The notes: a model not told the origin generated them from the letters alone. A stretch of DNA of 64,000 nucleotides from Pectobacterium aroidearum (GCF_015689195.1 NZ_CP065044.1:1488001-1552000), one strand, 5' to 3'. Counted from the stretch's first letter, positions 1 through 9,300 are shown. Program-made: numbers and translations.

Positions 1-1
1 G

Positions 2-142
<141 letters not shown>

Positions 143-249
143 GGTAATTTGCGGGCTGATTTAACCCGATAAACCCGGTACTATTGCCTGTCTTTTTAGG
201 GCTATTCGCCGGGTTTACTTATTTTTTAGCTTTTTGGAACATGCTCCTC

Positions 250-1827
250 ATGACGCAAAACATTCATCAACACCGCATTCTTATTCTGGATTTCGGCTCG
301 CAGTACACGCAACTGGTTGCACGTCGCGTGCGTGAACTGGGCGTTTACTGTGAACTGTGGGCATGGGATGTCACGGAAGCGCAGATTCGTGGGTTTAATC
401 CGAACGGGATCATCCTGTCCGGCGGCCCGGAAAGCACCACCGAATTTGGTAGCCCGCGCGCGCCAGAATACGTTTTCAACGCTGGCGTACCGGTATTAGG
501 CGTGTGCTACGGCATGCAGACGATGGCGATGCAGTTAGGTGGCCACGTTGAAGGTTCCAACGAGCGTGAGTTTGGTTATGCGCAGGTAGAAGTGAAGACG
601 GATAGCGCGCTGGTGCGTGATATTCAGGATGCGTTGAGCGCGACGGGCGCACCGCTGCTGGATGTCTGGATGAGCCACGGCGACAAAGTGACGGCAATCC
701 CAGAAGGGTTTGAGACCGTTGCGAGTACCGATACTTGTCCGTTTGCCATCATGGCGAACGAAGAAAAACGTTTTTACGGCGTGCAGTTCCACCCGGAAGT
801 GACGCACACCCGGCAGGGCCAGCGCATGTTAGAGCGTTTTGTCCGTGACATTTGCCAGTGTGAAGCACTGTGGACGCCAGCCAAAATTATCGACGATGCG
901 GTAACCCGTATTCGTGAGCAAGTGGGCAACGACCAGGTGATTCTGGGCCTGTCCGGCGGCGTGGATTCTTCTGTGACCGCGATGCTGCTGCACCGTGCGA
1001 TTGGTGACCGCCTGACCTGCGTGTTTGTCGATAACGGCCTGCTGCGTTTGAACGAAGCCGATCAGGTTCTGGAAATGTTCGGCGATCATTTCGGCCTGAA
1101 CATTGTTCACGTGGCAGCGGAAGATCGCTTCCTGGGCGAGCTGGCTGGCGAAAACGATCCGGAAGCCAAGCGTAAAATCATCGGTCGTGTGTTTGTTGAA
1201 GTCTTCGATGAAGAAGCCAGCAAGCAAACTGACGTGAAATGGCTGGCGCAAGGTACCATCTACCCGGACGTCATCGAATCTGCAGCTTCTGCGACGGGCA
1301 AAGCGCACGTGATCAAGTCACACCACAACGTGGGTGGCCTGCCGAAAGAGATGAAGCTGGGTCTGGTTGAGCCGCTGAAAGAGCTGTTCAAAGACGAAGT
1401 GCGTAAGATCGGTCTGGAACTGGGTCTGCCGTACAACATGCTGTATCGCCATCCGTTCCCTGGTCCAGGTCTGGGCGTGCGCGTGCTGGGTGAAGTGAAG
1501 AAAGAATACTGTGACCTGCTGCGTCGTGCGGATGCGATCTTCATTGAAGAGCTGCACAAAGCCGACCTGTACAATAAAGTGAGTCAGGCATTCACCGTCT
1601 TCCTGCCGGTTCGTTCCGTGGGCGTGATGGGCGATGGCCGTAAATACGATTGGGTTGTCTCGCTGCGTGCGGTAGAAACCATCGACTTTATGACCGCGCA
1701 CTGGGCACACCTGCCATACGATTTCTTGGGCCGCGTATCCAACCGCATCATCAACGAAGTCGACGGCATCTCCCGCGTTGTTTATGACGTATCGGGCAAG
1801 CCACCGGCAACGATTGAGTGGGAATAA
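250..1827 (+). CDS. guaA: GMP synthase (glutamine-hydrolysing)
   Basis: 525-residue protein, the same length as E. coli GuaA and nearly colinear with it. It amidates XMP to GMP using glutamine and ATP. An N-terminal class I glutamine amidotransferase domain (about 9-199) carries the nucleophile in GVCYG (Cys86) and the HPE pair near 181-183; the ATP pyrophosphatase domain has the P-loop LSGGVDSS near 235; the C-terminal dimerisation domain ends PPATIEWE. An in-frame TTG at 184 and ATG at 241 would extend the protein, but [16 protein letters not shown] from ATG 250 matches the family N-terminus. It is the second gene of guaBA and is followed by a strong terminator. Confidence 0.99.
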   Translation: MTQNIHQHRILILDFGSQYTQLVARRVRELGVYCELWAWDVTEAQIRGFNPNGIILSGGPESTTEFGSPRAPEYVFNAGVPVLGVCYGMQTMAMQLGGHVEGSNEREFGYAQVEVKTDSALVRDIQDALSATGAPLLDVWMSHGDKVTAIPEGFETVASTDTCPFAIMANEEKRFYGVQFHPEVTHTRQGQRMLERFVRDICQCEALWTPAKIIDDAVTRIREQVGNDQVILGLSGGVDSSVTAMLLHRAIGDRLTCVFVDNGLLRLNEADQVLEMFGDHFGLNIVHVAAEDRFLGELAGENDPEAKRKIIGRVFVEVFDEEASKQTDVKWLAQGTIYPDVIESAASATGKAHVIKSHHNVGGLPKEMKLGLVEPLKELFKDEVRKIGLELGLPYNMLYRHPFPGPGLGVRVLGEVKKEYCDLLRRADAIFIEELHKADLYNKVSQAFTVFLPVRSVGVMGDGRKYDWVVSLRAVETIDFMTAHWAHLPYDFLGRVSNRIINEVDGISRVVYDVSGKPPATIEWE

Positions 1828-1860
1828 ACTCTAGCAGCGTTTAGTTGCTGAGCAATACTT

Positions 1861-1895
1861 AAAAACACCAGCCTTTTGAGAGGCTGGTGTTTTTA
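1861..1895 (+). terminator. Rho-independent terminator of guaBA
   Basis: An AAAAACACCAGCC / GGCTGGTGTTTTT inverted repeat with a short loop lies about 35 bp after the guaA stop. The symmetric A and T runs mean it could also work on transcripts from the minus strand (the 106-residue gene at 1949-2269). Confidence 0.9.
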
Positions 1896-1948
1896 TATAA
1901 ATAATTTAAATTATGGATGAGAGAAATAAAATTTTTTAGTCGTATTTT

Positions 1949-2269
1949 TTATTCGATGGGGATTTCTATTTCTATAAAGTCCACGCATGTTTGAGGTCTA
2001 CTATGATTTTGTCCTGTGTGCCATGGCCCTTCATGTATTGATATATCAGTTAATCCATCAATTTGAATGCAGCGCCAATTTGATGGTGAGTCAGGTGTTA
2101 TTGGTCCTTGGCTGCTTTCCCCACCAAATTGATAGAATAGTGCTTGATTTCGTCCGTTTTTTGTTCCAAGTACATGAGGGCACATCTCGCGATAATACCC
2201 TTGATAAATAGCTTTGATTTGTTTTCTTTCTAATATTGCTTGATATATTAAATCATGATTACTTGGCAT
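1949..2269 (-). CDS. Hypothetical protein, AT-rich island
   Basis: 106-residue protein I do not recognise with confidence. The start at 2269 is supported by AGAGGAAATTAA just upstream. The chain begins with a charged helix-like segment (ILERKQIKAIYQGYYRE), then a region rich in G, W and H with the pieces FYQFGGES, NWRCIQIDGL and GPWHTGQNHSRPQTC. The helix followed by a conserved-looking W/R core vaguely recalls a stand-alone WYL-type fold, but this is only an impression. No signal peptide or membrane segment. The gene and flanks are much more AT-rich than the neighbouring core genes, which suggests horizontal acquisition. It converges on guaA and shares its bidirectional terminator. Confidence 0.65.
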   Translation of the reverse strand: MPSNHDLIYQAILERKQIKAIYQGYYREMCPHVLGTKNGRNQALFYQFGGESSQGPITPDSPSNWRCIQIDGLTDISIHEGPWHTGQNHSRPQTCVDFIEIEIPIE

Positions 2270-2752
2270 TTAATTTCCTCTATATTATATGATTTTGTAT
2301 TATTTTCATGCTAATTATTTCTTATGTTTTTATTTTTTAGGATGCTAAACATCATGTGTATTAAAGTTGATGCGGTATCTTGAGTATATGATAGGTTTTA
2401 AATTTTTTGATGAGCGTCATATTAATTGAAATGATTTTCAAATTTAGAACAAAACTTTGTATTTCTTTAGCTCATTTCCTTCGTTGAAACTAGTGCTAAA
2501 AAAAAGATGTCAAGGTTATGCTGCGGGTGAGGGGGAGCGCGCCTTGTCGGGCGTGTGATGAAATCACAGAGAAATACGGTGGTTAGCACGCACGAAACTT
2601 TTGTAGCTATTCACATAAGCAGATAGCCAGAATCATAACGCTCGTCTAATGCCTTAAATATGTGACTCATCGTCCGTGGTCTTACTCATCACAAAACGCG
2701 ATCCTATTCACACAGAAATCAAAATGGTTTTTGATAGGTGGAGGGAAATGGA
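2270..2752. other. Gene-free AT-rich interval
   Basis: About 480 bp between the 106-residue gene and the Ner-like gene. The left half is strongly AT-rich with no coding pattern I can defend. From about 2529 to 2640 it contains the right-hand part of the dispersed repeat also seen at 24, 35 and 44 kb. The last 100 bp presumably carry the promoter of the regulator at 2753. Confidence 0.6.
2529..2640 (+). repeat. Dispersed intergenic repeat, right half (copy D)
   Basis: The segment GAGCGCGCCTTGTCGGGCGT followed by a GTGAAATCACAGA-like stretch and CGCACGAAACTTT is nearly the same as 44317-44395 of copy A. The left half of the unit is absent here, so this is a truncated or partial copy. It lies in an AT-rich gap upstream of the Ner-like regulator. 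Confidence 0.7.
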
Positions 2753-2968
2753 ATGAATCACACTGATTGGCACCCGGCGGATATCATCGCGGGATTGCGG
2801 AAGAAAGGGACAACGCTGGCGGCAGTTTCCAGAGCGGCGGGGCTGGCGTCATCCACGCTGGCGAATGCGCTCACCAGACACTGGCCGAAAGGTGAACGGC
2901 TGATTGCCGAAGCTATGGGGAAAAGGCCGGAAGAGATTTGGCCGTCGCGTTATTCAGGCGTGAAATAA
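2753..2968 (+). CDS. Ner/Nlp-type (SfsB-like) DNA-binding regulator
   Basis: 71-residue protein that matches the E. coli Nlp/SfsB and phage Mu Ner family: DWHPADIIAGLRKKGT near the start, a helix-turn-helix (AAVSRAAGLASSTLANAL, about 23-40), and the family hallmark WPKGERLIAEA then EEIWPSRY. Ner is a repressor of Mu early genes; chromosomal Nlp proteins are poorly characterised regulators. The ATG at 2753 is preceded by AGGTGGAGG at good spacing, whereas the in-frame GTG at 2738 lies inside that sequence. No phage genes are nearby, so it is a solitary copy, next to repeat copy D. Confidence 0.85.
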   Translation: MNHTDWHPADIIAGLRKKGTTLAAVSRAAGLASSTLANALTRHWPKGERLIAEAMGKRPEEIWPSRYSGVK

Positions 2969-2995
2969 AGACAGGGAGTAGGGGACATAAACAAG

Positions 2996-3021
2996 AAAGC
3001 GCCATAGCTTACTGGCGCTTT
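2996..3021 (-). terminator. Hairpin terminator downstream of the acylase gene
   Basis: AAAGCGCCATAGC / ACTGGCGCTTT inverted repeat between two convergent genes. Read on the minus strand it is followed by TTTCTTGTTT, so it most likely ends the acylase transcript; it may act in both directions. Confidence 0.7.
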
Positions 3022-3066
3022 AACATCATTGTGGAATAAAAATAATATCGTAAAGAATATTGTTAT

Positions 3067-4197
3067 TTACAGCCCGGCAAATTTAAATGGCGTAGCTGGC
3101 TTAAAGTGTGCTGAAGCCTGACCAGAATAAATAGTGCTCTGGTTTGGCCCTAAATCTAATTTGCTAGCGTTATCTCCACGCGGAGCAAAGTCGATTTTTT
3201 TCAAATCAACCCAAAAAATATTGGGGGAGACAGCAGATTCAAAAAAGTATTGTAGCGATTTATGATCTATAACCGTGCGCCAGCGCGTTGAGGAAATATT
3301 CGGCATATCTGGCAAGGAATAACCATAGGGAACAGATGCATTACGTATAATACTGAATGCGGTGGCTAAGTCCGCTTTATCTTTTTCTATTTTACTTTTC
3401 TCTGCTACTCCTGGAATGAGTTTATTGGGGGCAACATGTTTCACATAGAATGAGGCGCGGACAAAGCGATCGGCGGCGCGGTTCGTTCCCGGCAGCATCA
3501 CATTGCCACCTATCTGATCCCAATAAGCATTCAGCGTCAACTGCTGATCGAAGGTTGGAGAATTGGTCATCACCTGATAGTCCTTATTATGGTGAATGAC
3601 CTGCTTGCCATCGATATATTCAATAATTGCACTGTCACCGGATGAATCGGATAAGGAGAGGTGAAGCGTTGCCTTTCTATCCTGATGCGGTAAGTCTTTT
3701 GTGACCAGTGTAAATTTTTCCTCTTGCAGCGCCTTCACCGCTTCATCGACGGTAGCAAAATTATCCAGTACATATTGTGCCCATGCAGCGATGCTCAAGC
3801 CCGGTTTTTTTGCCGTCGGTGCGGCTTTAGGATATTCAGATTCCGCCAGCCAGAGTACGTTAGCCGCCAACCCTTTTTCATTCACGCCATCGGTTGTGGA
3901 GGCCATATTTGGGTTACTGTCGAAAGCAGAGGCAATGACACTGCCGTATTTTGATGTCCACTCCAGAGAATGCGGGCCTGCGGCACCAGAACGCTTTAAT
4001 TCTCGTGGGAAAATCCAGAGGTTGGTCTCGGTATCCTCGGCCCAGTCCATTGAACGGGCGGTAATTGGGTAATCAGGATTATTGATATCTTTATAAACGA
4101 GCCGCGTACAGGCAAGCGAAACCGCTGAGCCTAGCGTTAATGCGACTAATGATAGTGCACATACCGTAGACTTAATATGCTTATTATTTTTTTTCAT
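3067..4197 (-). CDS. Choloylglycine hydrolase family acylase (penicillin V acylase / AHL acylase type)
   Basis: 376-residue Ntn-hydrolase of the linear amide C-N hydrolase family (PF02275). After a basic, hydrophobic signal peptide ending SLA, Cys30 starts CTRLVYKD; in this family that Cys becomes the N-terminal nucleophile after cleavage. Other family features are ITARSMDW (about 45-52), a TNSPTFDQQ segment that places the oxyanion Asn, and NRAADRFVRA with the catalytic Arg. P. atrosepticum has a characterised periplasmic penicillin V acylase of this type, and Gram-negative members also hydrolyse long-chain N-acyl-homoserine lactones. Export to the periplasm is inferred from the signal peptide. 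The gene stands alone between a regulator and a SnoaL-like gene. The natural substrate is not shown by sequence. Confidence 0.9.
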   Translation of the reverse strand: MKKNNKHIKSTVCALSLVALTLGSAVSLACTRLVYKDINNPDYPITARSMDWAEDTETNLWIFPRELKRSGAAGPHSLEWTSKYGSVIASAFDSNPNMASTTDGVNEKGLAANVLWLAESEYPKAAPTAKKPGLSIAAWAQYVLDNFATVDEAVKALQEEKFTLVTKDLPHQDRKATLHLSLSDSSGDSAIIEYIDGKQVIHHNKDYQVMTNSPTFDQQLTLNAYWDQIGGNVMLPGTNRAADRFVRASFYVKHVAPNKLIPGVAEKSKIEKDKADLATAFSIIRNASVPYGYSLPDMPNISSTRWRTVIDHKSLQYFFESAVSPNIFWVDLKKIDFAPRGDNASKLDLGPNQSTIYSGQASAHFKPATPFKFAGL

Positions 4198-4485
4198 TTA
4201 ATTACTCCATTCTCTATTTCCAGAGGTGTGTCGTTAATAGAACTCGCCAATTGATTATAGTCAGCGATTATTTAATGACGTTAAAAATCGTAAAATAGAT
4301 GTAGGAATGTTGATCGATTATTTAATGAATATGTTTTTTGAATATATTATTTTCATAGTAAGTTCTTTTACACGCCATGATATTGCTTGCCGAGATGAAA
4401 TTTTTCAGCGTTCGATAAAAATCATATGGATCCCCGAGCGCAATTGGTTTAATGCGGAACATCGGGGGATGTCAGACGCAGCCAG

Positions 4486-4884
4486 TCAGGCAGTTTCTTC
4501 TGTTTTTAATCCATCGAAGTTTTCAAAATGCCAGGTTTCGCTGATGCGGCCTCCCTCAATACGGTGCATATCCATACCAGAGAAACGTACCTGCTGACCG
4601 GAGGCTTTCCAGCGGTCGAAATCACCAACGTGTCGGCCGCTCATGGCAATCCGGCAGACCACCAGATCGTTCTCGGCAACCACGGCTTCGATATCGATAT
4701 GGAAACCTTCAAAAGCCGCATGTGTATGTGCCACGGCGCGTTTGAATCCGGCTGGTGTATTCGGCTGACCGGGGTCAGCAGGGTGATTGACCCAATTGGT
4801 CGCTAACAGGCGGTCGAAAGCGGCATGGTCATTAGTGTTGAAGGCCTGATAGAAAGCGGCTGCCAGAGACGCGTTATCGTTCAT
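4486..4884 (-). CDS. SnoaL-like / ester cyclase-type NTF2-fold protein
   Basis: 132-residue cytosolic protein with the pattern of the SnoaL-like polyketide cyclase family: N-terminal helix (AAFYQAFNTNDHAAFDRLLA), then WVNHPADPGQ, the FHIDIEAVVAENDLVVCRIAMSG strands, and the closing GGRISETWHFEN. The frame could extend to 4971, but the ATG at 4884 has GAGGA eight bases upstream and fits family length. These proteins form NTF2-like cone folds with varied or no catalytic activity, so substrate is unknown. It is a lone gene separated from the acylase by about 290 bp in which I see nothing else. Confidence 0.8.
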   Translation of the reverse strand: MNDNASLAAAFYQAFNTNDHAAFDRLLATNWVNHPADPGQPNTPAGFKRAVAHTHAAFEGFHIDIEAVVAENDLVVCRIAMSGRHVGDFDRWKASGQQVRFSGMDMHRIEGGRISETWHFENFDGLKTEETA

Positions 4885-5126
4885 GTCGTTGTTCCTCAGT
4901 GTGTTTAGCATCAAATATTCCGCGGTATGCGGTCTGAATAAAGGAAGAATCTCGCCTGTAGCCCCACACAACGTAAAAATAGGTCAACATTGTACCCATC
5001 GCTTTAATCTTACCGCCAACTGGCAGTAAACTGGCGGAATGATTTTTGACCGATTTTCACTGCGGATACTCTCTCCCGCAGGCGTATCGATTCCGTTCCA
5101 TCTCTTTTCAGTGAGCTATCTGGCCT

Positions 5127-5900
5127 ATGACGTACCTCAAATTCTTGGGGATTGGGTTTATTTGTGTGCTGTTGCTGTCTTTTTGGCAAAGTTGGGCGCA
5201 GTCGACGCGCAACGGCGAAACGTTTAGCGGGCAAACCTGGTGGTCTGCCAAACGGGATTCTTCTGGGTTAGCGCCGAACCCGGTGCAATTTCGCCAGACT
5301 GCGATCGTGCAGGTTTACGCCGCACCGACGTACGGCTGGCGCGGGCTAGTGGCGGTACATCCGTGGATCATTTTCAAGAAAGCGGGGGAAACCCAGTATC
5401 GCCGCTATGAGGTGGTGAGTTGGGGGAGTGATGACGTTGTCCGTCTTAACCGGTCGGTGGCGGATGCGTATTGGTACGGGGCGATGCCGAAGCTGCTGGT
5501 GGAGCACCGTGGCGACAAGGCAGAAGCCATGATCCCGCAGATTGAGGCTGCGATTAAAAGCTATCCGTGGCCGAATACCTACCACGCCTGGCCGGGACCA
5601 AATAGCAATACGTTTCTCGCACACATTGGCCGCGAAGTACCGGCGCTCAAGCTGGATATGCCGGCTAATGCCATTGGTAAGGATTATCGCCCGATCACGC
5701 GCCCTGTGGGGATGTCGCCATCGGGAAGCGGCGTGCAGATCTCGCTGCTGGGCGTGCTGGGTATCACGATGGGCATTGAAGAGGGGATTGAGGCCAACAT
5801 TCTGGGGCTGAACATGGGGGTGGATATGAATCCGCCCGCGCTGCGTTTGCCCTTTGTTGGCCGTCTCGGCTATGAAAAAACGGGTAGCGAAGAAGGCTGA
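5127..5900 (+). CDS. DUF3750 domain protein
   Basis: 257-residue protein with an uncleaved or cleavable hydrophobic N-terminus (about 3-22, GIGFICVLLLSFW), followed by a soluble domain with AAPTYGWRGLVAVHPWI, YRRYEVVSWG and YHAWPGPNSNTF. This composition matches the DUF3750 family found in Proteobacteria; the conserved H, W, PGPNSNTF pattern suggests a catalytic role but no reaction is known to me. It is predicted to face the periplasm. It converges on the LysR gene with only 16 bp between stops and has no operon partner. Confidence 0.8.
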   Translation: MTYLKFLGIGFICVLLLSFWQSWAQSTRNGETFSGQTWWSAKRDSSGLAPNPVQFRQTAIVQVYAAPTYGWRGLVAVHPWIIFKKAGETQYRRYEVVSWGSDDVVRLNRSVADAYWYGAMPKLLVEHRGDKAEAMIPQIEAAIKSYPWPNTYHAWPGPNSNTFLAHIGREVPALKLDMPANAIGKDYRPITRPVGMSPSGSGVQISLLGVLGITMGIEEGIEANILGLNMGVDMNPPALRLPFVGRLGYEKTGSEEG

Positions 5901-5916
5901 GGGTAAAGCCTTCTCC

Positions 5917-6819
5917 TTACGCGCCGCACTGCCGCAGGTGGGTCAGCAGATTAGCGACTTCGGGTTGCAGAATAGCACCGGATTTCACGCCCAGCCAGAG
6001 CTGGCGTGAAGCCCACTCGTCGGTGAGATTGATGGCGCGCAATCCGGTACCGAGCACTTCCGGGCGAATTGCGCCCTCCGGCAGGACGCTGATACCCAGT
6101 CCCGCTTCGATCATGCGGCAAATACCGTCAAAGCTGCTGACCTGTACGCGCAGGCGCAGCACTCTTCCCAGTTCATCCGAAGCGTCTTTCAGCTGTTTCA
6201 GCAAAGAACTACCGCTATTCAGGCCGACGTAATCGTAGCCCAATGTGTCGTTAAAACTCACGTCTGACAGGGCGGAAAGCGGGTGCTGGGGCGGAACGAG
6301 TACGACAAGCTTGTCCTTACGGTAAGGGATCTTCTCGACCCCTTGCGATCCGACATTGTCAGCGAAAATACCGATATCGGCATCTCCCATCGCCAGCGCC
6401 GTCACCACGGTTTTACTGAGCTTTTCCTCAAGGTTAATACGAATAAGCGGTCTGGCCAGAAGGAAGGACGCCAGATCCTGCGGAAGAAACTGAATAATCG
6501 CCGAGGTATTTGCCCACATGTGTACGTGGCCGCGCACGCCAACGGCATAGTCATTCATTTCGCTCGCCATGCGCTCCACGTTGCTCAACACATTGCCGGC
6601 GAGATTCACCAGTTCTTTACCGGCTGGCGTTAACGTCAGGCCGCGCGGCATGCGTATGAACAGCGCACAGTCCACGGTACGCTCCAGCTCAGCGATACGT
6701 TTACTCAGGGCAGAAAGCGTGATGTGGAATTTTTCTGCGGCTTTGGTCAGGCTGCCGGTCTGGGCAACCTGTAAAAAGATGCGGAGCGACTGGAGGTCAA
6801 AATGCGCAGGGTTAATCAT
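5917..6819 (-). CDS. LysR-family transcriptional regulator
   Basis: 300 residues, the usual LTTR length. A winged helix-turn-helix spans about 8-67 (LRIFLQVAQTGSLTKAAEKF, then LSALSKRIAELE), followed by a co-inducer domain from about 92 with GDADIGIF and the closing GLGISVLPEGAI segment. It is transcribed divergently from the VOC and TauE genes about 210 bp away, so by the usual LTTR arrangement it likely controls them. The subfamily ligand is not evident; the pairing with a sulfite/sulfonate-type exporter suggests a small organic acid or sulfonate, which is inference. Confidence 0.9.
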   Translation of the reverse strand: MINPAHFDLQSLRIFLQVAQTGSLTKAAEKFHITLSALSKRIAELERTVDCALFIRMPRGLTLTPAGKELVNLAGNVLSNVERMASEMNDYAVGVRGHVHMWANTSAIIQFLPQDLASFLLARPLIRINLEEKLSKTVVTALAMGDADIGIFADNVGSQGVEKIPYRKDKLVVLVPPQHPLSALSDVSFNDTLGYDYVGLNSGSSLLKQLKDASDELGRVLRLRVQVSSFDGICRMIEAGLGISVLPEGAIRPEVLGTGLRAINLTDEWASRQLWLGVKSGAILQPEVANLLTHLRQCGA

Positions 6820-7030
6820 AATCGTTCGAGCTTCCTCGGTGGTGTGAAAAACACCTCAGTGACCGGTGTATTGATGCAGAGCAGCGTGTTGCCACCTTTC
6901 TTATGGCACGCTGACTCTATCACAGCGTGAGGTTTTCCTGACAGGAAAGGGTCATTGACGATTCAGTGATTATCAAAAGACCCTGTTACTCCTAGGATGT
7001 GAAATGTCTGATGTAAGAGGGAGCTTGGAA

Positions 7031-7417
7031 ATGTCATTTATTGATCATATCGATCACCTCGTATTGACCTGCGTTGATCTCGCGGCGACCCGGCATTTTT
7101 ATGTCGAGGTGCTGCAAATGCGGGAGGAAACGTTTGCAAACGGGCGCGTCGCTTTTCATTTTGGCCACCAGAAAATCAATGTGCACCTGCGCGGAGCCGA
7201 GCATGAACCAAAGGCGCATCTGCCTGTGCCGGGGTCGCTCGATCTGTGCTTGATTGCGTCGGTGCCGCTAGAGCAGGTTATCGCGCATCTGGCGCGTTAC
7301 CGCTGGCCAATTACTGAAGGACCGGTGATGCGTACCGGCGCCACACAGCCAATCCGTTCTATTTATCTGCGCGATCCCGATCTTAACCTCATTGAAATCG
7401 CGGAATATTTATCCTAA
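7031..7417 (+). CDS. VOC (glyoxalase/dioxygenase superfamily) protein
   Basis: 128-residue single-domain vicinal-oxygen-chelate protein. It starts FIDHIDHLVLTCVDLAATRH, with the first metal-ligand His in IDHLVLT, has INVHLRGAEHEP in the middle, and ends SIYLRDPDLNLIEIAEYLS, where the Glu of LIEI is the usual last metal ligand. The ATG at 7031 is preceded by AGAGGGAG at seven bases; an in-frame ATG at 7004 adds nine residues. Proteins of this type are often annotated as VOC family virulence proteins, without a proven reaction. It precedes the TauE gene by 72 bp on the same strand. Confidence 0.85.
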   Translation: MSFIDHIDHLVLTCVDLAATRHFYVEVLQMREETFANGRVAFHFGHQKINVHLRGAEHEPKAHLPVPGSLDLCLIASVPLEQVIAHLARYRWPITEGPVMRTGATQPIRSIYLRDPDLNLIEIAEYLS

Positions 7418-7489
7418 AGCCATCGTCTGTCTACCAGCCTGAAACGCGGTTCTCCAGATTGTCTTGTTATTTATAGGTCATGCACTTTT

Positions 7490-8257
7490 ATGTTTAGCTT
7501 AATGATGTTCAGCGATATTGTGTTGTGTTTGCTTTTGGGCGTCGGGCTGGGATTTTGTGGGGGAATGTTGGGGATTGGCGGAGGGATTATCGCGATTCCG
7601 ATTCTGGGCGTACTTTTCGGGATGGATCAGCATCTGGCGCAGGGAACGGCGCTGGTGATGATTACGCCTAACGTCCTGATTGGTTTTCTGCGCTATCGCC
7701 AGCGTAACCGTATTGATACGCGCATGGCATTGACGATGTGTGCATTCGCGACGGGGTCTGCCTACTTTGCCGCTCACCTTGCCTCCTCGATTGATGTGCA
7801 CAACCTACAGCGTGCGTTCGCCACTTTCCTGCTGGTGCTGGCCGCGTACTATATGTGGCAGTGGTATAACAAAAAACGCAGTCAAACGCCGGAGAAAGTA
7901 CTGTCGACCAAATATCTGCCGCTGCTTGGTGTAGCGAGCGGGTTTATGTCGGGTATTTTTACCGTTGGCGGCGGTTTGGTGGTGGTACCCGCGCTGGTCA
8001 CGCTGTTTGCCTTTGCGCAAACGCAGGCGCAGGGTATGGCGCTGATTTTGGTGGTGCCGGGCGCGCTGGCGGCGCTGCTTTCCTACTCGCAGGCGGGGAA
8101 CGTTGACTGGAGTATCGGCTTGCCATTGGCATTGGGAGGCATTGTCAGCGTGTCCTGGGGCGTCGCGGTTGCTCATAAACTGCCCGTCGTTTATTTGCGA
8201 GGTGCCTTTTGTCTGGTGCTGGTCGGCGTGGGTATCACCATGCTGGTGCTTAAATAA
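7490..8257 (+). CDS. TauE/SafE-family membrane exporter
   Basis: 255-residue polytopic membrane protein with about eight transmembrane helices. Two internal repeats are visible: GFCGGMLGIGGGIIAIPILG (about 22-41) and a second glycine-rich copy GFMSGIFTVGGGLVVVPALV (about 149-168), the hallmark of the TauE/SafE (PF01925) fold. Members export or import sulfite, sulfoacetate or other organosulfur anions at the inner membrane. It sits downstream of the VOC gene and opposite the LysR regulator, which suggests a small regulated unit. Substrate unknown. Confidence 0.9.
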   Translation: MFSLMMFSDIVLCLLLGVGLGFCGGMLGIGGGIIAIPILGVLFGMDQHLAQGTALVMITPNVLIGFLRYRQRNRIDTRMALTMCAFATGSAYFAAHLASSIDVHNLQRAFATFLLVLAAYYMWQWYNKKRSQTPEKVLSTKYLPLLGVASGFMSGIFTVGGGLVVVPALVTLFAFAQTQAQGMALILVVPGALAALLSYSQAGNVDWSIGLPLALGGIVSVSWGVAVAHKLPVVYLRGAFCLVLVGVGITMLVLK

Positions 8258-8472
8258 CGGAGGGGGACGCCCTATCTATCGCTGCTAATTCCTATTTATT
8301 CCTTTAAATAGCGTGGCATTAAGCCTAAAGTTTTCAGCACTTTCTCCGTTGATAGGTAGGAAGTGATGCGGTTAGCGTAAATGATTTCTCCGCTTTCTAC
8401 CGCTGCTGGAACGGCCCGAGCGAAGCAGGGTCGGCGTCCCCTCTTAAGCCCAATCTGAATAAGGCGTGATGT

Positions 8473-9291
8473 ATGAGTCTCGTGAGCTATCTAGGAAAGC
8501 AAACTCTCGGTGTACTGGCGGGTTATAAGCAGGATGGCGTGGTCATCCATATTTGCGGCGTCTATCCCAATGCGGATAACAGCCTGCGCGTTTTTTTCCC
8601 ACACGGGCATGAGTTTGCCGTTGGCGATCTGGCAACGATCCATCTTGATAACCGCTCCGGGGTTGATGAATTTGATGCCAATATTCAGGTTTATCGTGCC
8701 TCTTACAAAGGCCGCGTCGTCGTCAGCGACGGAGATTGGGTGGTGCTGGAGCCGAGAGAGTGTCAGCTTCTGCACGGTTTCACGCCTGTGTTGGATATCC
8801 GCGAGCCAGGTTACCAGTTTCCACAAGACAACCGTCCGTCAACGGCAGTACCGCTAACGCCGATGGTCGATTTTCCACCGACGGAAAAGCAGGATTTCAC
8901 TAATAAGGTCGGCGTACTCATTACTATGGCTGCCGAACAGCCGCATACCACGGTGCTGGCGTTTCTGTCGTCCGTGGATAACGATATCTTCCTGATTACG
9001 TTCCCCGAAACCTTTAAATCTCAGCTGCTCAAACGTAATCCACACTGCTTTTTTGCGATGGATGAGCGCAGCCATTATACCTTCGAGCGGGCAATTGAAT
9101 GGAACTACACCATTATTGAAGGGGAAGCGTTTATTATCGCGCGTGACAATCCGCTCTATGAAAAAGTGCGCCATGAATTCGTCACCAAGAACCCGTGGGA
9201 AATCGCCTTTTTCACGCGTCCTGATGTCGAGGTTTACCATATTAAAAGTAAACAACTGGTGTGCCCCGGTAATACGCAGACGCTTAGCTAA
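8473..9291 (+). CDS. Conserved hypothetical protein, possible split-barrel domain
   Basis: 272-residue soluble protein that I do not identify firmly. The N-terminal half is beta-rich (LGVLAGYKQDGVVIHICGVY, then GRVVVSDGDWVVLEPR, about 85-100). The C-terminal half (about 140-260) resembles the pyridoxamine-phosphate-oxidase-like split barrel: TTVLAFLSSVDNDIFLITF, HCFFAMDERS, then TIIEGEAFIIARDNPLYEKV and AFFTRPDVEVYHIK. In that fold the pattern would suit FMN or haem binding, but the key residues cannot be assigned by eye. No signal peptide. It is followed by a terminator and converges on adhP. Confidence 0.65.
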   Translation: MSLVSYLGKQTLGVLAGYKQDGVVIHICGVYPNADNSLRVFFPHGHEFAVGDLATIHLDNRSGVDEFDANIQVYRASYKGRVVVSDGDWVVLEPRECQLLHGFTPVLDIREPGYQFPQDNRPSTAVPLTPMVDFPPTEKQDFTNKVGVLITMAAEQPHTTVLAFLSSVDNDIFLITFPETFKSQLLKRNPHCFFAMDERSHYTFERAIEWNYTIIEGEAFIIARDNPLYEKVRHEFVTKNPWEIAFFTRPDVEVYHIKSKQLVCPGNTQTLS

Positions 9292-9300
9292 AATATAAAA

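Noticed and set aside
184-249. Upstream extension of guaA from TTG 184
   Set aside because: The family N-terminus begins at ATG 250; the extension is hydrophobic leader-like sequence from the intergenic region.
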